The notes: generated from the letters alone by a model not told the origin. A stretch of 64,000 bases of DNA from Vibrio tapetis subsp. tapetis (GCF_900233005.1 NZ_LT960611.1:1984001-2048000); one strand, 5' to 3'. Positions 37,767 through 46,746 are shown, counted from the first letter of the stretch. Numbers and translations are program-made.

Positions 37767-38602
37767 ATACTAACAAGCTAACTTATTTGCATTGAATATA
37801 CCTCCTATTTCTGCTTAAATTAACTGGAATTAAAAGGCTTAAAAATTAAGATATTACTGATTTTGGTTGTCCCCAGACGGCTATGAATTATACCCTTGTC
37901 ATTACGGAAACCAACAACTTCAACCCTCGTAGCCGTTACCATCTATTTTTCTGCCACTTAGGTTAGTTTAAACATCATCAAGGTGTTCTTCAGGCAAGCA
38001 CGACTATTTACTTCATGCGTTTTTAGTTGCTAAGTTGCAAAAATCGACTCCATCGGGTTATTTTTAATGTGTTCCCAATGTTCTATTGGATAATGGCTTT
38101 GTTACGAAAACCGTTGGAACAATATTAGATTTTTCGGTTTTCTAAGCTACCTAAACCTTCATCAACTATTGCAACAGAATAACCAGAATCATTGCTGAAA
38201 AGTGCGATATTTATCTTTTAATTACCGCCAGGTCAATGAACAAATTCACCCCACCTTCGTGAGTGACTGATTCATCAGAAAAGGTTTCCACTAGTAACAT
38301 TGTCAGCCCCAATAGACAGACTATCTACAGTAATTTTTTTGAGCCAACCCAAATAAAGCTTTTAGATGCAATTAAATAAAGGCAAAAAAAATACTGAACA
38401 TGAGTTTTTACACCACTGCAGGAATGAATTGAATGCGATACTTATCTCACAACTAAATTTAATAAGCTAACTAAAACAATATTCACTTTACAGACAAAGG
38501 ACGCATGGTATAGTTTTTAGCTTTGCTGAACTCCCTCTATTAACTTTATTGGTAATGTATCGGCATATTTATAATCTAATCACTCTCTAGATTGCTAATG
38601 AG
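37767..38602. other. AT-rich gap, no gene seen
   Basis: 836 bp without a convincing gene on either strand. Two short pieces resemble TnsB-type repeats (AAGCTAACTTATTTGCATT near 37,779 and TTGCTAAGTTGCAAAAAT near 38,027), possibly decayed transposon ends; weak evidence. Confidence 0.5.
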
Positions 38603-38623
38603 ATGAATATACGGATCGGAAAT

Positions 38624-38998
38624 ATGAAAAAAATTATTTTGGCGATAATGCTAATCGTTGTAGCACCTTTTTCGCTAGCACAAGAATCGACAGGCCCTAT
38701 TCAAGAGCTAAAAATATGTGCGACTGGTGATAAAGGTATCGGTCAATGGATACGCTTATTACAATTTAAAGTTGACAACAAATGGTACTCAACATTGGCA
38801 GATGCATATGCAGATCCTAGTGCAGATGCGGATAATCCACTAACTACGAGTATAATAATGATGGCATTTTCTCAAAATCTAACTATCAAAATACGTGCTA
38901 CCAACAAGAGTTGGGCTCCCTTACACAGCCGATGTGGAATCACTAACGGAACGGTTTTTCATGGTAACAACGGTGATCACATCACAATCACTCGCTAA
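38624..38998 (+). CDS. Small secreted protein, unknown
   Basis: A 124-residue protein with a clear Sec signal (KKIILAIMLIVVAPFSLA, cleavage after AQ or nearby). The mature part has two Cys (KICATGD and HSRCGITNG) that could form a disulfide, and a strand-rich pattern LTIKIRATNKSW. No family is recognised with confidence. An alternative ATG at 38,603 would delay the signal. It stands alone between the Rhs locus and the second ffs copy and is the only + strand gene in this part of the element. Confidence 0.65.
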   Translation: MKKIILAIMLIVVAPFSLAQESTGPIQELKICATGDKGIGQWIRLLQFKVDNKWYSTLADAYADPSADADNPLTTSIIMMAFSQNLTIKIRATNKSWAPLHSRCGITNGTVFHGNNGDHITITR

Positions 38999-39124
38999 AA
39001 TCTCTTCATAATGACAAAAACAAAAGGTTCTCCATATGCTATTGGGTAGTACTATATGTGTCATTTGGATTTTTCGAACAAGAAATTCACAGGCGTTTGA
39101 TTTACTAAATTATTAAGTCTACTC

Positions 39125-39257
39125 GGTATTCAAACGTTAGTATTCAGTTTAAATACCAGAACAAAAATTAATGATGAGATCCAGCACACTCTTACCTTGA
39201 AAAAATAAAACCCCACAAACTCTAGATAGCAAAAAGCCGCTAATAAAAGCGGCTTTT
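39125..39257. repeat. ffs-downstream region (copy X') with terminator
   Basis: Diverged copy of 29,461-29,581 with the same hairpin (one mismatch) and the same terminator stem (39,231-39,257). On the - strand it immediately follows the second ffs copy, so here the native ffs-terminator order is kept. Confidence 0.8.
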
Positions 39258-39262
39258 CTAAT

Positions 39263-39371
39263 GGGTGGAAACCCCAGCTACATCCCGGCACACAAGTCAC
39301 TCGCTGCGGCTGCTTTCTTCCGAATCTGACCGAGTTCACGAGCTATTGTTGCGAGAGAACCAGGGTCTCCA
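39263..39371 (-). ncRNA. Second, diverged 4.5S RNA gene copy
   Basis: About 80% identical to the ffs gene at 61,809-61,917, including CTTGTGTGCCGGGATGTAGC and the 3' CCACCC. The SRP core, nearly invariant AGG(Y)CYGGAAGG in other bacteria, reads AGATTCGGAAGAAAG here, so it has lost conserved G residues and is probably a decayed copy. Homology to the true locus continues upstream to about 39,523, including the ffs promoter region. Confidence 0.8.
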
Positions 39372-39487
39372 TTGATTTTTGTCTTTGTGAGCATCTCGCC
39401 AAAGAGTGAGGTGATTATCAGCCATCCCTCCCTTCCTTTGCAAGCTGAAAGCATAAGAATTTTAAGCATTTTAGTCTAAGTGCTTAA

Positions 39488-39523
39488 CTATCGTTCACTT
39501 CCAGTCTCTTGCGAAACTGCAAC
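39488..39523 (-). pseudogene. 3' tip of a diguanylate cyclase gene
   Basis: Twelve codons ending SQETGSER-stop align with the last codons (KQESKSE-stop) of the GGDEF gene at 62,037. It marks the outer edge of the duplicated ffs block, abutting the CRISPR terminator. Confidence 0.55.
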
Positions 39524-39555
39524 AAAAAACCACCAAGCCTAAACTCAGTGGTTTT
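39523..39555 (-). terminator. CRISPR array terminator
   Basis: AAAACCAC and GTGGTTTT stem with a T-run on the - strand, right after the last degenerate repeat. Confidence 0.75.
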
Positions 39556-39556
39556 A

Positions 39557-39689
39557 ATTACATTCTGCTTGTTCAGCAGGCTGGATGCTCTCTTCCAGGC
39601 CTATTCTTAACTGCCTATTCGGCAGGTCACTGTTAGGGTCTAATTTGAACGGTTTGTATCGTTTCCTAGCTGCCTATTCGGCAGGTCAC
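39557..39689 (-). CRISPR. Minimal I-F3 CRISPR array with ffs guide
   Basis: Read on the - strand: repeat 1 (39,662-39,689) and repeat 2 (39,603-39,630) share GTGACCTGCCGAATAGGCAG and then vary (CTAGGAAA, TTAAGAAT). Spacer 1 is 31 nt (39,631-39,661), target unknown. Spacer 2 starts AGGCCTGGAAGAGAGCAT and matches ffs. A third, degenerate repeat at 39,557-39,584 keeps the Cas6 hairpin (CTGCTGAACAAGCAG), with a compensating C-to-T/G-to-A pair, leaving spacer 2 only 18 nt long. Variable last repeats and a self-targeting last spacer are the known atypical-guide pattern of I-F3 CASTs. Confidence 0.88.
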
Positions 39690-39807
39690 TGTTAAACATA
39701 GACTCTAATTATATGATTCACAAACTAAACACGCACAATCATGCCAAATACCCTTTTTTCTTTGCGAATTTTAACACTATATTTTTAAACGATAATTTTT
39801 ATTCCAT

Positions 39808-40422
39808 TTAATTAGGGTTAAAGCGAAAGTCTGGAACGGTTCCTCGCCAATCTTTATTTGTGGCAAACCCGTAACAATTAAAACCAGTCGCTACTGACTC
39901 GACTGTCTGCTCTCTTTGTAGGTGTAAGATAAAGTCTTGTCCTGATGAACCACTGGAAATTGGTACTTTGTGAAAATGTTCAAACTCACGGATTTCGTTA
40001 GCTTTAGGTAGGTGTTTTTCGTCAATGGTTTCTGATCGCACTAAGCTCCGCTTGATTCTACGTTTTTTAGAGCCAACAAAACTCTTTCCTATGGCTTGAT
40101 TACGAACAAATCTAAGCTCCGGAAGCTCATTGGGGACTTCATCAACAGTCGATACTTCAAATAGTCCCTCATTTACCATCAATGAAAAATATGGCTGAAA
40201 AGACAGTCCTACCAACAGATCCTTGTTCGCAGCAACAAAAGCTATGCTATGGCCTACAGATTCACTGCACCAGCTCGGAAAACTAACACCAATGCTACTT
40301 TTCGCCTGAGGATTGTTAGCTGCAAAGCCATGCATTTGTTCAATACACCGACCAGCTAAGAGCCCACAGTCTGCACGCTCAGGGATATAACGTATCGTAA
40401 AAAAGTATCGTTTGGGCATCAC
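39808..40422 (-). CDS. cas6: Cas6f crRNA endonuclease
   Basis: A 204-residue Cas6/Csy4 that cuts the array transcript at the repeat hairpin and stays on the 3' handle in Cascade. The N-terminal RYFFTIRYIPERADCGLLAGRCIEQMHGF fits Csy4, with His31 in the place of the catalytic His. The RRIKRSLVRSE stretch is the arginine-rich helix that binds the hairpin, and the C-terminus ends in the typical FNCYGF...PDFRFN. Last gene of the tniQ-cas operon, 13 bp after cas7. Confidence 0.9.
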   Translation of the reverse strand: MMPKRYFFTIRYIPERADCGLLAGRCIEQMHGFAANNPQAKSSIGVSFPSWCSESVGHSIAFVAANKDLLVGLSFQPYFSLMVNEGLFEVSTVDEVPNELPELRFVRNQAIGKSFVGSKKRRIKRSLVRSETIDEKHLPKANEIREFEHFHKVPISSGSSGQDFILHLQREQTVESVATGFNCYGFATNKDWRGTVPDFRFNPN

Positions 40423-40435
40423 GTCATCACTTGCC

Positions 40436-41479
40436 TTACTTAGACTCAGACTTAAACTTAGAGCAGTTAAACAAACCGCCCTTAATCAACACCGACATAA
40501 TAAAATGGACGTCATTAGGAATAGTTTGCGACTGTTCCATAGTCTCAATCCACTTCTCGGTATTACGAAGCAACTGATAAAAATCGTTTCCCGATTTAGT
40601 GTGCCTTCGAGCAATAACATACTCTCTGTCAGCACCATATTCATTAACTCGTAAAGGCTTATCGGCCTCTTGGTGCCACCAATCGTCTATCGACTGTAAT
40701 GCAGCACCGATTTTCTGCGCATGAAACGCAGCCGTCTCTTGTCCAGAGCTTAACTCAACCGTTGCCAATTGTTTGGTTGGCAGGCCTTCTTGACGACTAT
40801 CTAGAAACTCTTGGCTAGGGTAAACCTCATCTCCCCAACCAACACCAATCTTTGCCTTAACGTCCATGTAAAAATACTCAGACTTGTCAGACAGTGCTTT
40901 GGCTAAATAGACAGTAAGACTTTCGAGACTCTCTGTCGCCTCTTTGCCCCAATGCCCATACCAAGAAAGTCTTTCAGCATTTTCGACCGTGATGGTATGT
41001 GAATCACTGGTCGTAACTTCAACCGTTATTCCCCGACACTCTCTATTACGCCAAAGCCATGTGCCTAACAAAATATTTTTGGCATACCGCTGGGCAAGTT
41101 CTCGATACCCATTCAGCTCTTTGTAAATATGGGCCAAATGTGTGAGTTGCTCTCGAACGTTGTCGTCACAGCACACATCAGGACCTAACGAGTTAGCTCT
41201 AATTCGTAATGAAAATGCACAGTAGATCTCATCGACGCCAGGGGTTACATAGCACTCTTCAATGAACTGAGGGTTGGCATAAGCCAAATCTTGAGGCGCA
41301 ACATTTTTGGGTTGAAACTTACTACCCTTGTAGCCTTCAGCATAGCCACCTTTAGGGGCTCGCAAACGAGTTCTATCGATTGAAAGCGGGCATATTTCAT
41401 CACTGTTACCTAAGTGATAGAAACACGCCTTGCCCGATGAAAGTGAACGTACATAATTAAGCTGACTACAGAGTTCCAT
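40436..41479 (-). CDS. cas7: Cas7f Cascade backbone
   Basis: A 347-residue Csy3-type Cas7 that polymerises along the guide. Visible features are LNYVRSLSSGKACFYHLGNS near the N-terminus and the C-terminal DREYVIARRHTKSGNDFYQLLRN. Each Cas7 kinks the guide at every sixth base, which explains the mismatch pattern of the ffs guide. It lies 6 bp after cas8-cas5 and 13 bp before cas6. Confidence 0.9.
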   Translation of the reverse strand: MELCSQLNYVRSLSSGKACFYHLGNSDEICPLSIDRTRLRAPKGGYAEGYKGSKFQPKNVAPQDLAYANPQFIEECYVTPGVDEIYCAFSLRIRANSLGPDVCCDDNVREQLTHLAHIYKELNGYRELAQRYAKNILLGTWLWRNRECRGITVEVTTSDSHTITVENAERLSWYGHWGKEATESLESLTVYLAKALSDKSEYFYMDVKAKIGVGWGDEVYPSQEFLDSRQEGLPTKQLATVELSSGQETAAFHAQKIGAALQSIDDWWHQEADKPLRVNEYGADREYVIARRHTKSGNDFYQLLRNTEKWIETMEQSQTIPNDVHFIMSVLIKGGLFNCSKFKSESK

Positions 41480-41485
41480 AAGCGA

Positions 41486-43582
41486 CTAATTCCTATCCTT
41501 TTTTATAAGAATAGTTTCGCCACTGCATTCTAGCGACCAAAAGGCATGATTAAAAAAGTGATCTCTCCCTGCAAATCGAACTTCTATTGGGTTAACTCGT
41601 TCAGCGATACCTAATGCATTTTCCACATATGCGTGACTCCCCGTTAGGGCGTTCTTACGCGTTTTAGGTTGCTCTAGAAAATGAAAGCCAAGAGAAATAG
41701 GCAGAACATCATGATTCCTCTCTAATGACGCCTCAAGCTCATCGAGGTCCTTTGGTTGTTTATCACACGCATACAACCAACTGCCATAAGCTGGTAAGCC
41801 TTTTAACGAATAGAAAAGATCGGTACAACCGTTAAAAGTACGCAACCATTTCTTGTTCGATGATATAAGCGGTTGAAACAAAGTCCCCCCAGCGAAGGTG
41901 AACGGCAGCGAGGCTTTTAGAGCCGTTGCATAGTCCGATATTCTGTCATTACTTTTGACCTTGATAACCAAGTCTATTTCCAGATCGGTTAACATCTCTC
42001 GCCTAATCGTAGGGCGCATAGCATTAGATATTGTCCTAGCTTTCGCCAACGAATTCGGTTCTGTCAGCTTTGCTGTATTGCGAATCGCTTCACTTCGTAC
42101 ATAAAGAGCGAAACTAGAAAACTCGAAGTTAGCACTACCATCGATTAACTGGTTAAACTCTCTTTGGTAGTGATGCATAACCCCCCAGATAGCCGTCAGT
42201 GACGGCGCACCACAAAGGTAAGGGCTACTCATTGCTACCGCGTCTTGTATTCGCAAAGACGACAGATAAATATACTGTTCTTCATGCACCGGGGTAGTGG
42301 TATTGTGCGGCTGGCTTAGCTTATCTAAAACCCATTTTACTTGGGCCTTAGCGACTTGCATTAGCTTGGGGTGATAGGCAAACTTTCTGGCAAATTCATT
42401 TTCTTGAAACGCAAAGTGCAAACGCTGGTTAAACAATGTCGCTAAAGATTGAAGCTCTGACTCCGGCAGTGTAAGAAAGTTTTGAACTAACTGTTCGGAA
42501 TGCTCAATTAATGGCTTCTTCGGCTCAGATTCAGCCAAGTCTCTTAATTCAATCAATGGCAGTATCCACAACGCAATTTGTCGACGCAGTATCTTTGCTT
42601 GGTCTTTTCGTGCCTTCGTTCGCTGTTTATGTGTTTTTAAAGGTTCTGCGCCAATCAAGTGGCTCAACACCTTACAAATTTTAGAGTTCGTGACCTGATA
42701 GTCATCAAAGTAACGGCCGCTTTTTTGACGGCTAACTGACAAAGTCTTTTCCGAATTGAGCCTGGCACCAATCGGGTAGTTGAGCACTTTCATATAGCCA
42801 CCGACGCTACCACACAAATTGCCGATACTGGCAGAGTTAGGCAGTGACATAGTCACAAAATTAAGGGAACTATTTGGATCTCTGCGCCTACACTCTAATT
42901 CTCTTTGTATTGCATGACTCACAACCGGTGTTACCGATAGGTAATCATTCCCCCAAGGAAATCTGAGTTGCTTACTATATGAGTTAACGTATTCAGGTAA
43001 TGTTGATACCGGCAATTGCGATTGAATCGTTTTTTGAAAAAGTACGAGATCTTTCACATTTAAGCCCAGATCTTGAAGCAGTTCGAGCCAAACGGGATTT
43101 CCTTGCTGAGCCAAAAAGAGAACATTTGCAGGCTTTGACTGCCAATTAAACGAGTTCAAAATCCACTGTGTATGGCGATAATCCGCTGCGTTATGTGCCC
43201 AACCCAAGCTATATTCTGATACTGCACTAGAAATAAATGACTCTGATGTTGGCAGAGGCTTTGCTATTACCCGCTGATCTTTTACACGGCAGTCTGGAAA
43301 TTTCAGATTATGGGTATGAAGCCATTTGATTTCCGCTAGCGAATCTTCAATGTTCTCGGTATTTTTTAGATGTCTTTTTGCCCGTTCTTCATCTAGCCAA
43401 TCGGCACACTTGTCGCCTTTATGGTGTGAGCTTAAATTAACTAATATAGTCAAAGCTTCTTTTTCGCAACCGTCAATATCGACGTTTTCAGAGTACGGCA
43501 TAAACACCTTTTTCAAGGTTGCTTGCTTCACTATGCTATCTTCAATTGCAAGTAAATCACTAAGTTTTTTCATGGTTACCAC
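41486..43582 (-). CDS. cas8: Cas8f-Cas5f fusion
   Basis: A 698-residue fused large subunit and Cas5 of the I-F3 Cascade. It recognises the PAM and binds the 5' handle of the guide. Fusion of Cas8 with Cas5 is diagnostic of I-F3, since in I-F1 they are separate. The C-terminal half with RIQDAVAMSSPYLCGAPSLTAIWGVMHHYQREFNQL resembles the Csy2/Cas5 portion. It overlaps the tniQ end by 7 bp, with ATGs at 43,582 and 43,573 both possible. Confidence 0.88.
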   Translation of the reverse strand: MVTMKKLSDLLAIEDSIVKQATLKKVFMPYSENVDIDGCEKEALTILVNLSSHHKGDKCADWLDEERAKRHLKNTENIEDSLAEIKWLHTHNLKFPDCRVKDQRVIAKPLPTSESFISSAVSEYSLGWAHNAADYRHTQWILNSFNWQSKPANVLFLAQQGNPVWLELLQDLGLNVKDLVLFQKTIQSQLPVSTLPEYVNSYSKQLRFPWGNDYLSVTPVVSHAIQRELECRRRDPNSSLNFVTMSLPNSASIGNLCGSVGGYMKVLNYPIGARLNSEKTLSVSRQKSGRYFDDYQVTNSKICKVLSHLIGAEPLKTHKQRTKARKDQAKILRRQIALWILPLIELRDLAESEPKKPLIEHSEQLVQNFLTLPESELQSLATLFNQRLHFAFQENEFARKFAYHPKLMQVAKAQVKWVLDKLSQPHNTTTPVHEEQYIYLSSLRIQDAVAMSSPYLCGAPSLTAIWGVMHHYQREFNQLIDGSANFEFSSFALYVRSEAIRNTAKLTEPNSLAKARTISNAMRPTIRREMLTDLEIDLVIKVKSNDRISDYATALKASLPFTFAGGTLFQPLISSNKKWLRTFNGCTDLFYSLKGLPAYGSWLYACDKQPKDLDELEASLERNHDVLPISLGFHFLEQPKTRKNALTGSHAYVENALGIAERVNPIEVRFAGRDHFFNHAFWSLECSGETILIKKDRN

Positions 43583-44790
43583 TCTGGTAGATACACACTA
43601 AGACCATCGCTTTCAGAGCACATTCTTGTCAGTTTCGTTTCAATCACGCTTCTCAACGTAAACGCAGATTCATGGCTCGCTATTTTAATGTGCATTCTAG
43701 GGCGGATAGCGGCTTTGATTTCACCAAACTCATAAAGCCGATAGACTTCATCGGTAACACATGAAAGCAAGCTAGACGCTTCTAAAGGGCTTAAAAGAAC
43801 ATCGCCGATGTTTCCTTTAGCGGTTGCTGGGCTATCAGCGACTAAGCGGGTGAGATAAGCCAACACTTCGGTAAGTACGATATTTTTGCTCAATTGGCGG
43901 CTTGGTAACTGCCGACACCCTTTTAACAGGCTTCCAAAGACTTCAGAAAAGAACATCTGCTTCCAGTCTTTCACTCTCACCTGTTCTGCCTTTTTTACTC
44001 GTTCGTCTAGGTCTTCTTTCAATATGTTAGGCCATGAAACACAAGACTGGACGAAAGACTCAAGATTGATGTCATCAAGATCACCATATCGATTAACGTA
44101 CCACAGCATAAATCCATATCGTTCTGATACGGTCATCTCTTGTGCCATGACACCGCTAGAAGCTTCCGTTTTACCTCCAGACAACCAAAGCGCCACCATG
44201 TATTCTGGTTCAGGCGCTTTTCCGCTTTTGCATCCGATCAAATCAAATCCGCACTCGCACTGTGTTGCACTTTCCGTCATTTGATATTCGAGTAATGAAC
44301 TGCACTCTGGGCAGCGATGGAGCAATTTGCAGCCATGAAGATGACAAGCTTGATAGGAAATGAACTGCCACTGCTGCCGAATATATGGTGCGTCTTCTAA
44401 GCACTGAGGGCATATAGGTGTGAATCGCTTTCGAATAAGCGCGTAGGGGTAATCCGTACCAAAACGGTTAAGAGCTTTAAATTCTGGTGAAAATTTTGAC
44501 TTAGAGTGCGCTAAAGATAGCTTGAGCACGCCAAAATTATTGAGTTTGAGCTGCTTTTCAAGATAGATGAAAACGCGAGCACGCATTTGACTGGTGGTTT
44601 GCGCGTGGTAGATATTGACTAGGTTCAGTTCAAGAGGGAATGCACCAGGAATCGCTTCATGCTGCTCCATCGTGTCATGCCAGATGTCTTCCGCGAAATG
44701 AGAAAATCGCTCGTAGCCTTGCTCTTGCGATAAGCGCAACAAGAAGCTTTCGAGCGATTCGTCAGCGTAAAGTTGAATGTCTGTATTCAC
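43576..44790 (-). CDS. tniQ: TniQ/TnsD-family targeting protein
   Basis: A 404-residue TniQ that dimerises on Cascade and recruits TnsC to RNA-guided targets. N-terminal TniQ fold (YADESLESFLLRLSQEQGYERF), then zinc-finger pairs CPQC...HLHGCKLLHRCPEC and CECG. The length matches the short Cascade-bound TniQ, not the long TnsD that binds DNA directly. First gene of the tniQ-cas8/5-cas7-cas6 operon; a 27-bp palindrome just upstream matches the Xre operator. Confidence 0.92.
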   Translation of the reverse strand: MNTDIQLYADESLESFLLRLSQEQGYERFSHFAEDIWHDTMEQHEAIPGAFPLELNLVNIYHAQTTSQMRARVFIYLEKQLKLNNFGVLKLSLAHSKSKFSPEFKALNRFGTDYPYALIRKRFTPICPQCLEDAPYIRQQWQFISYQACHLHGCKLLHRCPECSSLLEYQMTESATQCECGFDLIGCKSGKAPEPEYMVALWLSGGKTEASSGVMAQEMTVSERYGFMLWYVNRYGDLDDINLESFVQSCVSWPNILKEDLDERVKKAEQVRVKDWKQMFFSEVFGSLLKGCRQLPSRQLSKNIVLTEVLAYLTRLVADSPATAKGNIGDVLLSPLEASSLLSCVTDEVYRLYEFGEIKAAIRPRMHIKIASHESAFTLRSVIETKLTRMCSESDGLSVYLPEW

Positions 44791-44799
44791 ATGTCACCA

Positions 44800-44826
44800 C
44801 TAAAACTTAGATAATCTAAGTTTTAG
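44800..44826. promoter_or_regulatory. Xre-type operator before tniQ-cas operon
   Basis: A perfect palindrome with 12-bp arms (CTAAAACTTAGA and its complement) around TAA, starting 10 bp upstream of tniQ. The core AACTTAGA-N3-TCTAAGTT recurs at 57,752-57,770 before the xre gene, so one regulator probably controls both. Confidence 0.85.
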
Positions 44827-44874
44827 TATTACAGCTAACTCTATTAAATCAAATCGATTAAGAGCAAATTGTGA

Positions 44875-45102
44875 CTAGAAACGGATGCCTCGCTTGCCAC
44901 CTTGGCATTGAGGGCACTTTCTTTGAAATACATCGGTCCCATTCGCTCCATAAACAGCCCCACATCCAAATTCAAGGCATTCGAGTTTGTAGGAGGCTTG
45001 GCAATGATCATTGCCATCCATACCCCTAGTACCATGATTCTTCTGGTTATTACGATTTATATAACCGATTTCAGTTGTTTTGGTTGTACCGTTTTTATAC
45101 AT
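44875..45102 (-). CDS. Small zinc-ribbon-like protein
   Basis: A 75-residue protein ending in the conserved-looking LECLEFGCGAVYGANGTDVFQRKCPQCQGGKRG, with four Cys arranged as a treble-clef or ribbon. Similar small proteins occur beside restriction operons. The N-terminus GTTKTTEIGYINRNNQ is also regular. It starts 8 bp after the stop of the 205-residue gene and is the last gene of the RM operon. Confidence 0.75.
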   Translation of the reverse strand: MYKNGTTKTTEIGYINRNNQKNHGTRGMDGNDHCQASYKLECLEFGCGAVYGANGTDVFQRKCPQCQGGKRGIRF

Positions 45103-45110
45103 GGATGACC

Positions 45111-45728
45111 TTAGATAAGTGACTTATAAGATGAGAAGCCAATCAAACGAGTACTGGTTCCTTGGTTCCTAAGTCCCAGTCGAATGCAAATCATCTTGTA
45201 TATATCTGGAGGAAATCCCCCTTTAAAGTCCCACTCATCAGAAGCATTTTTCATACGTGCTACACCAGAAATAGTGGGGTACTTTCCACCCAAATTATTA
45301 TCCACAATGTACTTCGATAACTGCTTGCTCGTCCTAAAATTCAATGGGCGCATCTCTGCAATCAATTCTTCCATTTCTCTTACTTCATCACTTTCTGGCC
45401 TAGATTTTGTCAGACTTAGCTTCGCATAAGATTCTAGTGATTTGCCGAAATTCTGAACTTTTTTTGCTGGTAACTTTCGATTATCGGTTATAGTTTGCTT
45501 GACATGAATTTTGGCGGTCTTGCTAACCTTCGGGTTATATAATCTGCCATCTTCATGTAACTTAGATAAAAATCCGATTTGCGCTTCAAACTTATCTGAC
45601 GTTTTGGAATGCGTGAATACATAACACCCATTTACCTTCAGATTTATTTGGTCGTAAAATAAACCTCTCACACTTAAGGTGATTTTTTTATCGTCCAGAT
45701 CTGCTAGTAACCCTTTTAATTCGTTCAT
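45111..45728 (-). CDS. Hypothetical protein (205 aa), RM operon
   Basis: A 205-residue soluble basic protein, not recognised. The C-terminal ~80 residues (LNFRTSKQLSKYIVDNNLGGKYPTISGVARMKNASDEWDFKGGFPPDIYKMICIRLGL) look like a compact helical domain that could bind DNA or another protein. It is embedded in a six-gene run with hsdM and hsdS (11 bp after the nuclease-like gene), so an accessory defence role is likely by context only. Confidence 0.7.
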   Translation of the reverse strand: MNELKGLLADLDDKKITLSVRGLFYDQINLKVNGCYVFTHSKTSDKFEAQIGFLSKLHEDGRLYNPKVSKTAKIHVKQTITDNRKLPAKKVQNFGKSLESYAKLSLTKSRPESDEVREMEELIAEMRPLNFRTSKQLSKYIVDNNLGGKYPTISGVARMKNASDEWDFKGGFPPDIYKMICIRLGLRNQGTSTRLIGFSSYKSLI

Positions 45729-45738
45729 TAATTCAATC

Positions 45739-46734
45739 TCAATTACTCTGAATTACCTCAAAGCCATCCAGTTCTACACGCTCAATCAAATTGTATATGT
45801 TCCCCACGCCCCATTGGTTCGAGATGGCGATGATTTCACCTGATTCCAATTCAATTGTTTGACCTTCTTTCATGTGGAACCGCTTGCGGCGTTTCTCATG
45901 GATTTCAGAGACAAGGGTGAATACAGACTTTCGCAACACACCGTTAAATGCCGCTTGTAACTTATCTAAGTCTTGCGGGTTGTGTTTCTCGATCCAATCG
46001 CTCAACAATGCGTAGGATAAGTGACGTTTATTATATACGGCCCCTTTGTATTGGTACTCAGAATAATCTTTATCAACATAATTACTACTTACACGCTGCT
46101 CTTGGCGCTTCTCACGAAATTTAACCTGATACTCTTCCACTTCTGGCACGGGAATAATTTGCTCGGCGTTGATTAATACATCATCTTTGTAGCGATAAGG
46201 GGCTAAACGTACACAGCTAATGTCGATGCCTTTGTCACGTAGCCATAGTACCGAGGTAGTCAGCTCTTTACCGAAATCAGCAGATGCTAGAACAATTCGA
46301 ACATCGTTACCAAAATCGTCAAGACTGCCTTCATCTAAATCGACAAAATCAAGAATTTCTTGTCTTGCAACGATATCGAGACCTTCTTTCTCGATATATT
46401 GCTCGAAGTAGTCACACGCTTTTTCAAACGTCATGGTAGAGATCATGGCTGCGTAACGAAGGGCTTGAAGTTCCATATGAGCGCCTACATCATCACGCTT
46501 TAGTTCAATGACCACCAAGTTTGCGTTTCTGTCGATGGCTAACAGGTCAATACGGCGACGACTATCTTCCCAGTCGGAGAACTCTTCAGAAATCACCAGG
46601 CAATCGGGTGCAATGGCATCAATGCAGCCTTTGAGAGCTTCTTGTAAATCTTGACGCTCTTGCAAGCCTTCAGCTGCAAATGTTGTTGGTCTTAAAGCGG
46701 TGAGATTTTTATTAGCAATGTTATATAAGCTCAT
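45739..46734 (-). CDS. PD-(D/E)XK nuclease-like protein
   Basis: A 331-residue protein whose N-terminal ~110 residues show the PD-(D/E)XK fold (NucS/DUF91-like): Glu in VISEEFSDWEDSRRRIDLLAIDRNANLVVIELK, with Asp in RIDLLA and ExK in IELK as the catalytic set. The C-terminal part is a domain with LSYALLSDWIEKHN and a SAND-like or DNA-binding look. It sits 12 bp after the nitrilase-fold gene in the hsd operon. An additional effector nuclease is possible. Confidence 0.82.
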   Translation of the reverse strand: MSLYNIANKNLTALRPTTFAAEGLQERQDLQEALKGCIDAIAPDCLVISEEFSDWEDSRRRIDLLAIDRNANLVVIELKRDDVGAHMELQALRYAAMISTMTFEKACDYFEQYIEKEGLDIVARQEILDFVDLDEGSLDDFGNDVRIVLASADFGKELTTSVLWLRDKGIDISCVRLAPYRYKDDVLINAEQIIPVPEVEEYQVKFREKRQEQRVSSNYVDKDYSEYQYKGAVYNKRHLSYALLSDWIEKHNPQDLDKLQAAFNGVLRKSVFTLVSEIHEKRRKRFHMKEGQTIELESGEIIAISNQWGVGNIYNLIERVELDGFEVIQSN

Positions 46735-46746
46735 AAGTAAATCCTA

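Noticed and set aside
37779..38045. Internal transposon ends of a lost element
   Set aside because: Two short resemblances to TnsB repeats in AT-rich DNA, without a TGT terminus or regular spacing.
38624..38998. AB5 toxin B-subunit (SubB/PltB-like)
   Set aside because: Size, signal peptide and two Cys are compatible, but the aligned pattern is too weak and no A subunit is nearby.
39557..39689. Adaptive I-F1 CRISPR-Cas immunity
   Set aside because: No cas1 or cas2-3, cas8 fused to cas5, and tniQ in the operon. This is the transposon form.
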